Shown: positions 29,998 through 37,239 of the stretch, in pieces
Layout: every line of letters starts with the position of its first letter
How positions within the stretch are numbered: position 1 is the stretch's first letter
IMG/VR virus record: IMGVR_UViG_3300027770_004229
Location: 1 to 37,239 of that record
Strand: one strand, 5' to 3'
Length of the DNA: 37,239 bases
Origin: a virus
Notes under the pieces: generated by a model
Told to the model about the DNA's origin: nothing
Databases searched by the model: none
Seen by the model: only the letters and a program-made list of their open reading frames with translations
Made by a program: the position numbers and the translations under genes

Positions 29998-32109
29998 TTA
30001 TCTTCTGTTTAAATTAACCATTTTGGATCTTGGTAATCTTTTCATAATTTTATTTGTTAAACATTCATAAGCAACAGCAGCTACAGCATCACATATATCA
30101 TCTTTATATCCAGACAATGCTTCTATGTAGTATCTTTTGCCTTTCCATTTCTTTTGTAAAAATAAAAATTGTATTTTTGCTTCTTGAATTTCATTCAAAG
30201 AGACAAGTTTGTTATCATAATCAAAATATGTCCCTCCAGATAAATCATAAATATCAACACGGTCATCTCTAACAAGTTGAGATAATTCTGTGTAAATCCT
30301 TTCTTTGTACTCTTTATTGAATTGTCTTTCTACAATAGGAACACCATGCGACTGCAATTTGATAAGAGATGATTGTGAATTCCATTGGTCGATTGAAACT
30401 TGTTTAAATCTAAATTTTCTGTGTAAATCTATAACATATTCCTCAACATCTTTTTCTTTTACTGGTTGATTTTTTGTCATAGGATTCCAATAATGAATGT
30501 GATCAATAACAACTCTTTTCAGAGGTTTGAAATCAGGACCTACAGTGCCATACATATTTTCGGTATGAGCTACCACAAGTGCATAATAATCTGAGGTTCT
30601 TGCAGGATCTAAATGGCAGAAATAATCAAAAAATCCAGAAGCAAATTCTTTTCTTTTGACCATAGACATACTCTTGAACATTCTGTCAATGTCGTCTTGT
30701 ACAAACATAGGATCTGAGGATGATGCACCAAATTCCGCACCATATTGCATTTGATATTCAACTGGATTTTTTCTTTTTTGATCATCTAACCAGGCTTTAT
30801 CAATATTTGGATTTGTTAGCCAAGTTGGAAGTTTCATCACAAGAGTGTTTTGATCTTCTAATCTATTTTCATGTAAGTCATATAAAAGACCAATAGGTCC
30901 TTTAGGGTTAGAAAGAAGCATCATCTTTCCATCTTTACCAAAAGTTGCAAGAGATGGCTTTAGATCATCATAAAGAGCATAGTCAACACCAGAATCAGGA
31001 TTATCTCCTGCCATAGCTGCAACTTCGTCCATAATGATTGTCCAACAAGTTAGACCAACAAGACCAGATGCATTACTAGAACCACATCTAAGAACTAAAC
31101 TACCTGAAAATTGATTAAGACTTTGCTCAGACCTTCTTTCATTTTCTTTTCTGTCATGTTCAGTGTAAAACCGCATTTCTAATTCTGTATCTTTACCAAT
31201 ATAAGGAGCAAAGAATGGAGAAGCAAGAACTGTTTGTTTAATTTTAGAGAAGATTGCCTTTTTAGCTTGCTCTTCATTTCTAGCAACATTAAGTAAAACT
31301 ATTTCATCAAATTCCATCAATCCGTATCTAGATTGCGGATGTCCCATGGCAATTAATCTATATAGTTCGTAAAGTGCCATTACAGACACTAAAAAGGATT
31401 TTCCAGATCTTCTTCCAAGTACTAAAACAAGTTCTTGAAATTTGTATTTATTTTCACATTTATCTAAAACTTGCATTCTTAATTTTGGATCAAATTCTTC
31501 TGAATTAATTAAATCAAGTTCAGATTGAAAACAATCAATAATTGGTCTCTGTTCTAAAGTAACAACTTGTCTTTCTGAATCAGGGTTAGTAGCTTCATCT
31601 TTTGCAGCTTGATATCTTGATTTCTTTATTTCGTTGTCTTGTCTTTTGCATTGTAAGCAAGGAGAGTTAACAATACTGAATGTTGTTTTAAATTGCTTAC
31701 CTTCTTTATAATTTTTGTGAAAAACTTTTTCATTATCATGAATATATTTCCAAACACATCCATCACAGTCAGTTTCATTTACTGTGTCCTCAATTTTAAG
31801 GTTTGTATTGCCTTCTTGTCCCATATAAAAACACTTAAGAATAAGTTTTTGCCATGGATAAGGTCTTAAATTACAAAAATAAGGATGTTCTATAAATGTA
31901 ACAATATCAACAATTTGATCTGGATTAAATCTTGTTTTTTCTGGAAGTGAAGGAGGAGCGACTTCTGCTCTAGTTGATGGTAGAATTTCATCCAAAAACT
32001 CTGAAGCATATCCTGAATCTTTTAAAAAATCAGTAACAGAATTTGCTTGCTGTAATAATTGGTTTTTTAAATCAAGCTGAGATTGCTTCGCCGTATTTGG
32101 TTTTCTCAT
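29998..32109 (-). CDS. terL: Terminase large subunit
   Basis: 703 residues. The N-terminal ATPase has Walker A GRRSGKS (232-238), Walker B TIIMDEV (357-363, D361-E362) and the coupling motif LLSNPKG (398-404). The C-terminal RNase H-like nuclease has D501 (HLDPARTSDYYAL), D574 (QVSIDQWNSQ) and the D670/D671/D674 cluster (GYKDDICDAV). An insertion with CDGC (115-118) and CLQC (151-154) forms a four-cysteine, zinc-ribbon-like site before the ATPase core, which is unusual. The chain is longer than common terminases (about 420-620 residues). It couples ATP hydrolysis to DNA packaging at the portal and cuts genome ends. Its ATG overlaps the upstream gene stop by one base. Confidence 0.93.
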   Translation of the reverse strand: MRKPNTAKQSQLDLKNQLLQQANSVTDFLKDSGYASEFLDEILPSTRAEVAPPSLPEKTRFNPDQIVDIVTFIEHPYFCNLRPYPWQKLILKCFYMGQEGNTNLKIEDTVNETDCDGCVWKYIHDNEKVFHKNYKEGKQFKTTFSIVNSPCLQCKRQDNEIKKSRYQAAKDEATNPDSERQVVTLEQRPIIDCFQSELDLINSEEFDPKLRMQVLDKCENKYKFQELVLVLGRRSGKSFLVSVMALYELYRLIAMGHPQSRYGLMEFDEIVLLNVARNEEQAKKAIFSKIKQTVLASPFFAPYIGKDTELEMRFYTEHDRKENERRSEQSLNQFSGSLVLRCGSSNASGLVGLTCWTIIMDEVAAMAGDNPDSGVDYALYDDLKPSLATFGKDGKMMLLSNPKGPIGLLYDLHENRLEDQNTLVMKLPTWLTNPNIDKAWLDDQKRKNPVEYQMQYGAEFGASSSDPMFVQDDIDRMFKSMSMVKRKEFASGFFDYFCHLDPARTSDYYALVVAHTENMYGTVGPDFKPLKRVVIDHIHYWNPMTKNQPVKEKDVEEYVIDLHRKFRFKQVSIDQWNSQSSLIKLQSHGVPIVERQFNKEYKERIYTELSQLVRDDRVDIYDLSGGTYFDYDNKLVSLNEIQEAKIQFLFLQKKWKGKRYYIEALSGYKDDICDAVAAVAYECLTNKIMKRLPRSKMVNLNRR

Positions 32110-32789
32110 TAATTATCTTTCTGAATTTTCACTCTTAATATTTGAATTTCTTCTCTGATTCTTCTTTTATCAGTCTCAGTTTCCATTTGTTCATGAAGCT
32201 TAGCTAAAATTTCAAATATATTGATATTGTATATACCTTGATTATCTCTTGCTTCTTTAAGCATCATAATCTTGGTAATGAGCTTTTCAACCATAGCTGC
32301 TCTCTTCAGTTTCATTTCATTATTTCTGGAGCAGTCAATGCCTCTTACGTCATCAAGTTCTACGAGTAATGCGGTAAGTGCTAGTTGGTGTTCTCTAAAT
32401 ATCCAAGGAGCAATAAGTTCTTCTCTTTGCTCATAATTTTTAAGACCAGATATGGAAATTTTCTTGAAATCACAATGCATTTCCATGTGAGTATTAACTT
32501 GCATCCAGTTTAATTTTGCATCGTAATGTTCAGTGAAAAAAGCAATTACTGCTTGATTTTTCTTTCCTGAATCTAAATATACGTGCTCTACTAAATCTCT
32601 AAAAGCAGAAGTACAAATAACGCATCTTGGTTCTATAAATTGGGGATAAGAAATGTCAGTCATATTGTCAGGAGGAAGAGGAGCAATAGGTTGCTCACCC
32701 TCCTTTAAATCTCTAAACATTCTTGATGGTTTTTTAGGTCCATCTGTAGGGACAATTAATGCGTCTACAGTTTCTTTGGTTGGTTCCAT
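32109..32789 (-). CDS. Probable terminase small subunit (by position)
   Basis: 226 residues. No small-terminase family is recognised by sequence; the call comes from its position overlapping the large terminase start by one base. Features: Pro-rich N-terminus; a C/H-rich region (EPRCVICTSAF, EHVYL, THMEMHCDF, about 54-107) that may bind zinc; a helical middle (REHQLALTALLVELDDVR); and a C-terminal coiled-coil segment rich in Glu/Lys/Arg (EQMETETDKRRIREEIQIL). Small terminases often carry an N-terminal DNA-binding region and a C-terminal oligomerising helix, so this fits loosely. A -10 box seven bases before its ATG suggests a leaderless packaging-operon transcript. Confidence 0.5.
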   Translation of the reverse strand: MEPTKETVDALIVPTDGPKKPSRMFRDLKEGEQPIAPLPPDNMTDISYPQFIEPRCVICTSAFRDLVEHVYLDSGKKNQAVIAFFTEHYDAKLNWMQVNTHMEMHCDFKKISISGLKNYEQREELIAPWIFREHQLALTALLVELDDVRGIDCSRNNEMKLKRAAMVEKLITKIMMLKEARDNQGIYNINIFEILAKLHEQMETETDKRRIREEIQILRVKIQKDN

Positions 32790-32796
32790 TTTAAGT

Positions 32797-32802
32797 GTTA
32801 TA
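32797..32802 (-). promoter_or_regulatory. -10 box TATAAC, 7 nt before the probable small terminase ATG
   Basis: TATAAC (one mismatch to TATAAT) preceded by G, seven bases before the ATG at 32789 and immediately downstream of the terminator hairpin at 32808-32842. This would begin the packaging transcript. Confidence 0.5.
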
Positions 32803-32807
32803 CAAAG

Positions 32808-32842
32808 CTAAACAAGCCGCTTAGAAAAAGCGGCTTGTTTAG
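32808..32842 (-). terminator. Strong terminator between the 237-residue gene and the terminase genes
   Basis: A perfect 15-base-pair stem (CTAAACAAGCCGCTT and its complement) with a five-base AGAAA loop. On the minus strand the descending arm ends TTGTTTAG. It separates the 237-residue gene from the terminase genes. Confidence 0.8.
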
Positions 32843-32857
32843 CGAGAAGATATAAAA

Positions 32858-33571
32858 CTAGTCTCTCAATGCTCTTCTTAATCTAGCATAAGGAGAAATT
32901 GTATCAGCAGCTTTGACCATAAATTCATCTGCTAATCCAAAACTTGCATAGTTGCCTTGAGTAAATTTTTCACTATTAGATGTTGCATTGACTAAATCAA
33001 CATCCGCAGTACCTTTTCTCATTGAAACAACATATTTATTTTTAGAAGCAGTCTTTACTTCTGCTTCTTGTGATTGTGCAATCAATACACTATTTAGGAG
33101 GGTTTCTTCTACATATGGTCTCAATGCAGAATGTAAATTGTGCAATCCAGCAGAAGAGCTATGAGCAAGCTCTGCTATTCTTTGCCAGTAGTTCAATCCT
33201 CTATCATCTGTCTTGACAATAGCATAAGGACCAGAACAAAGCCTCTTAGCAAATTCTCTTGCGCTTATTTTTGTCAATGTTCTTTCAATAACAGGAGCGC
33301 AATCTGAATACTTAGTAGGAACAACAGCAACATCTACAGCTGATTTCTTTGCTACTTCATTATTATCGTCAAATAATACTGAAGCAACTCTGTAAGCTAA
33401 ATCTACATCACAATTGTCAGCTGCTAACAACTCTACAATTTGTGACTTATCAAAACCTTGATTTTTTAATTTTTGAGCTTGACTACTTGCTACAACATAT
33501 GCGCCATTTTCATGAGACTTAAGTTCATTGCGCCAGTTGTAAATCATGTCGGTTGGATTATTTTCAGACAC
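32858..33571 (-). CDS. Hypothetical packaging-module protein
   Basis: About 237 residues from a GTG at 33571 preceded by AAGGGGAG; a GTG at 33610 would add 13 residues but lacks such a site. No recognised family. Helical throughout. KTASKNKYVV near residue 192 matches the recurrent motif found only in this module, and KKSAVDVAVVP and VKAADTIS are close variants. The C-terminal FGLADEFMVKAAD and ISPYARLRRALRD are helical. Being the first gene after the replication/sigma block, it could be a virion or assembly factor, but there is no direct evidence. Confidence 0.48.
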   Translation of the reverse strand: MSENNPTDMIYNWRNELKSHENGAYVVASSQAQKLKNQGFDKSQIVELLAADNCDVDLAYRVASVLFDDNNEVAKKSAVDVAVVPTKYSDCAPVIERTLTKISAREFAKRLCSGPYAIVKTDDRGLNYWQRIAELAHSSSAGLHNLHSALRPYVEETLLNSVLIAQSQEAEVKTASKNKYVVSMRKGTADVDLVNATSNSEKFTQGNYASFGLADEFMVKAADTISPYARLRRALRD

Positions 33572-33597
33572 TATATTTTCTCCCCTTAAAAGAAAAT

Positions 33598-33631
33598 AAC
33601 CCCTAGACACAGTTGTATTGTCTTAAGGGTT
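33598..33631 (-). terminator. Imperfect hairpin between sigma gene and the 237-residue gene
   Basis: On the minus strand AACCCTTAAGACA pairs imperfectly with TGTCTAGGGGTT, followed by ATTTTCTTTT. It could end the replication/sigma transcript or attenuate the next gene. One bulge makes it uncertain. Confidence 0.4.
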
Positions 33632-33677
33632 TTTGTGGAACATAATTACATAATACAAAAATTCTTTAATTATATTC

Positions 33678-34247
33678 CTAGTCAAATAAGAAATCTTCTC
33701 CAAGTATGACTTTTAATTGTTCTAATGCTTTTGACAGTCGCTTTGAAAATGCTCCTTGAGTTATTCCCAATTTTGCTGCAGCTTCATTTTGATCCATTTC
33801 TTCAAAAAAATACGCATTTATAACTTCTTTGCTAATTTCTGGAAGCTTATTAACTGCTTCATGCAAAGTGATTACTGTATTTATGTCATTAAAAGGATCT
33901 TCACATTTTTCTTCAAAGATATGTTCTTCAGAAAGTTCTTCTTTGTAAAAATATTTTTCAGTCAGGTATCTAAATAGATTTATGTCTATTCTGGTGGATA
34001 AATAATATGAAAAATAAGATAAATCTGGATCGTAATTGTCTACAAGTTTCTTAAGAACAAAAATAAATTCTTGAGGGAAATCTTCTCTGTGTCTAGATAA
34101 TCTTGTGTCTTTTTGAATACATCTTTTGACAGAAGACAAGAACAAAGGTTTATAGAAGTCTAATATTTGAAACAGCAAGACTTGATTTTTTTTCTCTTGA
34201 TATTCCCTAATTAGTTCATTTATAACTTCATACTTGTCTTCAATCAT
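33678..34247 (-). CDS. Sigma-70-family RNA polymerase sigma factor (phage)
   Basis: About 189 residues from the ATG at 34247. A sigma region 2-like part (about 25-95) includes FQILDFYKPLFLSSVKRC and DFPQEFIFVLKKLVDNYDPDLSYFSYYLSTRIDINLF, where the DxxQE-like core-binding helix and the YDP...FSYYLSTRI -10-recognition helix are clear. Region 4 follows (about 125-185) with a helix-turn-helix NEAAAKLGITQGAFSKRLSKALEQL. The small size without regions 1 or 3 matches ECF-type or phage late sigma factors. It overlaps the delta-like gene end. A GTATAAA six bases upstream resembles the leaderless-type promoter of other lead genes, although it overlaps the upstream stop codon. It probably redirects host polymerase to phage genes. 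Confidence 0.85.
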   Translation of the reverse strand: MIEDKYEVINELIREYQEKKNQVLLFQILDFYKPLFLSSVKRCIQKDTRLSRHREDFPQEFIFVLKKLVDNYDPDLSYFSYYLSTRIDINLFRYLTEKYFYKEELSEEHIFEEKCEDPFNDINTVITLHEAVNKLPEISKEVINAYFFEEMDQNEAAAKLGITQGAFSKRLSKALEQLKVILGEDFLFD

Positions 34248-34253
34248 AAGTAG

Positions 34254-34259
34254 TTTATA
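34254..34259 (-). promoter_or_regulatory. -10-like TATAAA, 6 nt before the sigma-factor ATG
   Basis: TATAAA preceded by G, six bases before the ATG at 34247. Because it overlaps the stop codon of the delta-like gene, the match is partly forced by coding constraints. Confidence 0.35.
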
Positions 34260-35256
34260 CACTTACAAGTTTATGAAATAATATAGGCAGAGCTAAAGTT
34301 TTATTTCCATTTTCTCTCAAATCAATAACAGTCTGTACTACAAGCTCAATCATAGAACAAATGTTTTCAGAAGATTGTTTTCGTTTTTTACTAATTTCTA
34401 TTTTGACACGTATTGGATTTTGAGTTTTTTTAGAAAAAGTAGCTTTTTTATAATCTTCATCTAAATACTTACCTAATATATCTTCCATTTCCAAAATAGA
34501 TATCACACTATCTGGATTATAAATATTCTTCTCTTTGCAATCCAAACAAACTAACAAGAAATGAAGTTGATATAGCAATATGAGCAATAATCCTTGATCT
34601 GTTACTGCTTCAATCATTTCATCAGACTTTTGAAGAACTTTATCAATGTCTTTATCCAGGATAGCTTCAATAAACTCAAATATGTCTGTTTCTGATTTGA
34701 ACAAACAATTTGAAAAATCTTCCTCTGTGATCAAATTTGTGTAACTGCATATTTTGCTAATTTCTTGTGACAATAGATCAATATCATAAACAAGAACTTC
34801 TTTTTTACTATTTGCAGATTTAGATTTAATTCTTAGGATTGGAGGATTATCAACCAACCAACTCATTGCTTCAGGAGACATCTTGGTTTCATTCTTACTT
34901 AATAAATTATTTATATGTCTCTTGTATCCACTTAAATCTCCATACAAAGGATATGAAAGATCAAATATTTGTCCAGATTTCTTTATAGATTGTATTAATG
35001 AATTTCTTCCATCAAAACTATCTTCTTCATAATACAAAAAATGAGTGCCACGTTTTTTTTCAATGTCACTCATTATAATTTTTAAGTTTTCTATGTTTGG
35101 ATTTACATGAAGAAATACTTTTTCAGAATCAAAAAACATTGAAAAGCTAGCACTTGTTTCTGCAGCATTATCAACAAAGATGAGCTTCTTATTTGGAAAC
35201 TCATCTTTGATTTTGCTTTTTGCTAAATTGATTGAACCTGTATATATTCTTGACAT
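34255..35256 (-). CDS. DNA polymerase III delta-like clamp-loader subunit
   Basis: 333 residues, similar in length to E. coli HolA (343). The arrangement fits delta: an N-terminal beta-alpha AAA+-like region that lacks a P-loop, an interdomain segment with LLSQEISKICSYT, then ITEEDFSNCLF, FEFIEAILDKDIDKVLQ and the C-terminal collar helix pattern LLLILLYQLHFLLVCLDCKE. In the cell delta opens the sliding clamp. The gene sits two bases downstream of the clamp gene, which strongly supports the role. No gamma/tau-like ATPase is visible in this window, so it may join the host's clamp-loader complex. The C-terminus overlaps the sigma gene region. Confidence 0.7.
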   Translation of the reverse strand: MSRIYTGSINLAKSKIKDEFPNKKLIFVDNAAETSASFSMFFDSEKVFLHVNPNIENLKIIMSDIEKKRGTHFLYYEEDSFDGRNSLIQSIKKSGQIFDLSYPLYGDLSGYKRHINNLLSKNETKMSPEAMSWLVDNPPILRIKSKSANSKKEVLVYDIDLLSQEISKICSYTNLITEEDFSNCLFKSETDIFEFIEAILDKDIDKVLQKSDEMIEAVTDQGLLLILLYQLHFLLVCLDCKEKNIYNPDSVISILEMEDILGKYLDEDYKKATFSKKTQNPIRVKIEISKKRKQSSENICSMIELVVQTVIDLRENGNKTLALPILFHKLVSV

Positions 35257-35257
35257 A

Positions 35258-36361
35258 TTATTGCATAGGGAAGATTAGATATTTTGTTTGATTTGATTCT
35301 ACAATTAATAAAGAAAAATTATTATAATCTTTAAAATTAAATATAACATTTTTGTCTACATGATCTAAAAGTTTAATTATATGATTTGAAAGATACATAG
35401 ATTCAAATTCTATAACATTTTTGTCTAATGTTATTTTATCAGAAGCTCCACCTTTACCAGATGTGGCAGCTGATAAGTTTAAAGTATTTTCTTTAAATGA
35501 AAAATTAACTGTATGAGAGCTTGAGATCGAAGAAATAAACTTCATTGATTTTTGTAATTCATCTCGTGGAATTGAAATACTAAAAATATCCTGAGCATCA
35601 TTGAAAAAATTAACTAGGTTTTGAAATACAGATTGATAAGTGTTATTTTCACAAGAAGTAAAAAATATACCGTCGTTCCAGCTTATATAAAATTTACTTT
35701 TTGTTATTGTGTATTGAAAAGCATCAGAAAAATAAAGCACACTATTGATCAAATCACTAGAAGTTTTAGAAATCAATATTGATTTCTGATCTTTATATGT
35801 TTCTCCATATATTGCTACCCTATGTTTGTCAGATGAAACACCGTGAAAAAGACTGTTTTCTTCAAATAATAACAAACTAGAATATGGAAACTCATCATAT
35901 TCAGGAGCAGTACAAAATGCAGTGTTATTGATAGCTTCTGAAAGGTTTTTAGCATCTAATGAGTTGTATTCAGAAGCGGTAGTAAAAAAATCAGAATATA
36001 ATTTGTCAACATCATCAATTGTGGAAGTTTCTAATACTACTTTTGTCTTCTTATTGCCCATAATCAATGAGTTTTTATCTGAAATATAAGCAAATTGAAT
36101 TTCATCAACTGGGATATTAGAAATTGAATTGAAAAATGAATTTATGTCTACAGAAAAGCTCTGGTCTTCAGAACAGCTTATATGTAAATCAAAAAAACAA
36201 CCGGATATTCCATTTTCAAGAAAAATATTAAGATTATTATTTCTAGGCAAGAATACCAATGAATTATTTTTATTCTCTTTTTGAGCAAGTCTTGATTTTT
36301 CAATTCTATTCAGGAATCCAATAAACTTCAGGACTTGTGATTTGTCAAAAGTAAATTTCAA
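35258..36361 (-). CDS. dnaN: Bacterial-type beta sliding clamp
   Basis: 367 residues, the same length as E. coli DnaN (366). The C-terminal end YLIFPMQ corresponds to the YVVMPMRL end that lines the protein-binding cleft of DnaN. GVSSDKHRVAIYGE near 175 matches the TDGHRLAM block of domain 2, and the three repeated beta-alpha domains can be followed. The clamp tethers DNA polymerase and other clamp-binding proteins to DNA. The start is TTG (36361) with AAGGA eight bases before it, overlapping the preceding gene's TGA. The delta-like gene follows after two bases. Most phage clamps are of the T4 gp45 type, so a bacterial-type clamp is noteworthy. Confidence 0.78.
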   Translation of the reverse strand: MKFTFDKSQVLKFIGFLNRIEKSRLAQKENKNNSLVFLPRNNNLNIFLENGISGCFFDLHISCSEDQSFSVDINSFFNSISNIPVDEIQFAYISDKNSLIMGNKKTKVVLETSTIDDVDKLYSDFFTTASEYNSLDAKNLSEAINNTAFCTAPEYDEFPYSSLLLFEENSLFHGVSSDKHRVAIYGETYKDQKSILISKTSSDLINSVLYFSDAFQYTITKSKFYISWNDGIFFTSCENNTYQSVFQNLVNFFNDAQDIFSISIPRDELQKSMKFISSISSSHTVNFSFKENTLNLSAATSGKGGASDKITLDKNVIEFESMYLSNHIIKLLDHVDKNVIFNFKDYNNFSLLIVESNQTKYLIFPMQ

Positions 36362-37239
36362 TGTAGTTGTCCTTGGAATTCAATGTCAATGGATGGATCT
36401 AAATACTTTCCAATACGATTCATAAAAGTATTTTCATCTTTACAGCTAACAACCGTTTGATCTTCATATAAATTCCAAGAACTATCAACTTGTCGAAGAA
36501 CATCCATTTTGTTGATATATAGAAAATCAACACCATTCATTTTGCAAGCTATATTTACTTCATCAAGATCTAGCCAATCGATTTGTCTTGGTCGTCCTGT
36601 CGTGGCCCCATACTCTTGACCAACCTCACGCAATTGTTCAAATCGTTCGTCATATTTTTGGTATCCTTTAGCTCCAACATAGGTAGAATAACATTTGATA
36701 ACCCCGATAACATTCCGAATTTGGTTATAATTGAAACCATTATTTAGTAAAGCTCCTACTCCAGTATTAGATGATGTGACATAAGGATAATCGCCAAAGT
36801 CAACATCAAGCCAATAACCTTGAGCTCCTTCAGCTAAAAATTTCTTTGATTGACAATGGATATAAGTATACATATCAATAAGATATGGTTCTAATTCTGG
36901 AACATCTTTGGCACGAAGACCTGTGCGACCAACTTTGTCTTTATAACAAGGGCCATTTCCAGTGCGAGTTGTTCCAATAGTAGTATCTTTGGAATCTTCG
37001 TCAATATGTTCTTGGGTAATTATATGTGCGTTTTCTGCTATTTTAAGGATTGATGTATCGAATCCAAATCCTTTAAGATACTCAAGTTCGTCAAATAATT
37101 TTTGTGTATTGATAACACAACCATTACCAATGATACTAGGAATACCATGCAGAATACCGCAAGGAACAAGATGTGTAACAATTTTCTCTCCATTGAGGTA
37201 AATTGTATGACCAGCATTTCCTCCACCATTGAAGCGAAC
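36358..37239 (-). CDS. Adenylosuccinate synthetase-family enzyme (PurA or phage PurZ/PurZ0-like), 5' end outside window
   Basis: The frame is open to the window edge; 293 C-terminal residues are visible. Counting from the edge: NGGGNAGHT (4-12, with the catalytic histidine of PurA), IGTTRTGNGP (88-97, IMP phosphate loop), EGAQG (137-141), DYPYVTSSN (150-158), GATTGRPR (211-218, aspartate/IMP loop; the middle Arg of GRRR is Pro here) and NKMD (243-246, guanine-recognition motif). With an estimated 35-40 missing residues the protein is about 330 long, far shorter than E. coli PurA (432) and close to archaeal PurA and phage PurZ. NKMD suggests GTP use. The N-terminal residue separating PurA from PurZ is not in the window. 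The TGA overlaps the clamp's TTG start. Confidence 0.85.
   Translation of the reverse strand, partial: VRFNGGGNAGHTIYLNGEKIVTHLVPCGILHGIPSIIGNGCVINTQKLFDELEYLKGFGFDTSILKIAENAHIITQEHIDEDSKDTTIGTTRTGNGPCYKDKVGRTGLRAKDVPELEPYLIDMYTYIHCQSKKFLAEGAQGYWLDVDFGDYPYVTSSNTGVGALLNNGFNYNQIRNVIGVIKCYSTYVGAKGYQKYDERFEQLREVGQEYGATTGRPRQIDWLDLDEVNIACKMNGVDFLYINKMDVLRQVDSSWNLYEDQTVVSCKDENTFMNRIGKYLDPSIDIEFQGQLH

Noticed and set aside
33572-33610. GTG at 33610 as start of the 237-residue gene
   Set aside because: The downstream GTG at 33571 has AAGGGGAG at a suitable distance, and 33610 lies inside a putative hairpin.
37038-37229. 63-codon minus-strand frame near the right edge
   Set aside because: It is an alternative frame of the PurA-like gene, whose own frame is open to the window end and carries the family motifs.
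1-37239. tRNA genes, CRISPR arrays, insertion sequences, attachment sites
   Set aside because: No cloverleaf with a GTTCGAA-type arm, regularly spaced repeats, transposase or att-like direct repeats were recognised by eye; a tRNAscan or repeat search could still find weak ones.

Overview
The window looks like part of the genome of a large, AT-rich tailed bacteriophage (Caudoviricetes). The host is probably Gram-negative, because the phage carries a lipopolysaccharide/O-antigen-type sugar gene set. Clear phage hallmarks are a large terminase, a portal, a prohead-protease-like protein, an acidic scaffold-like protein, a probable decoration protein and a probable HK97-fold major capsid protein. 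I cannot name the host or the phage genus from sequence alone.

Layout. (1) Positions 2-12334 hold a compact glycan/sugar module in alternating strand blocks: + (2-4527), - (4513-6876), + (6925-9602), - (9568-11595), + (11630-12334). It encodes glycosyltransferase-like proteins, two sugar 3-dehydratases of the PLP/histidine type (one RfbH-like with Fe-S cysteines, one ColD-like), an RfbC-like epimerase, a PfkB sugar kinase, a HAD phosphatase, a GatZ-like aldolase-type TIM barrel, a cupin, a fused nucleotidyltransferase-kinase, a shikimate-dehydrogenase-like oxidoreductase, methyltransferases, an Mpo1-like membrane protein and a DUF3431 protein. Together they would build, activate and transfer an unusual deoxy sugar. 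One FkbM methyltransferase is broken by an in-frame stop and a poly-T frameshift. (2) Positions 12449-33571 form the packaging and virion module, all on the minus strand. In transcription order it runs: a 237-residue unknown, probable small terminase, large terminase, several unknown module proteins, a DUF192 protein, more unknowns, portal, protease fusion, acidic scaffold, probable decoration protein, major capsid. Strong hairpins punctuate it. (3) Positions 33678-37239, also minus, hold a replication/regulation block: an adenylosuccinate-synthetase-like enzyme cut by the window edge, a bacterial-type DNA sliding clamp, a clamp-loader delta-like protein and a small sigma-70-family factor.

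The most notable features are: a portal with a C-terminal Vsr/DUF559-like nuclease domain; a PurA/PurZ-type enzyme beside a phage clamp and delta subunit; a recurrent G-TATAAT-N6-8-ATG arrangement at operon-leading genes that predicts leaderless mRNAs; a DUF192 domain whose conserved N-terminus lies directly after an in-frame TGA; and a recurring (K/R)TA(S/Q)-like peptide motif plus CxxC clusters across the packaging/virion proteins. No tRNA, CRISPR array or insertion sequence was recognised, and no gene-free stretch exceeds 300 bases.
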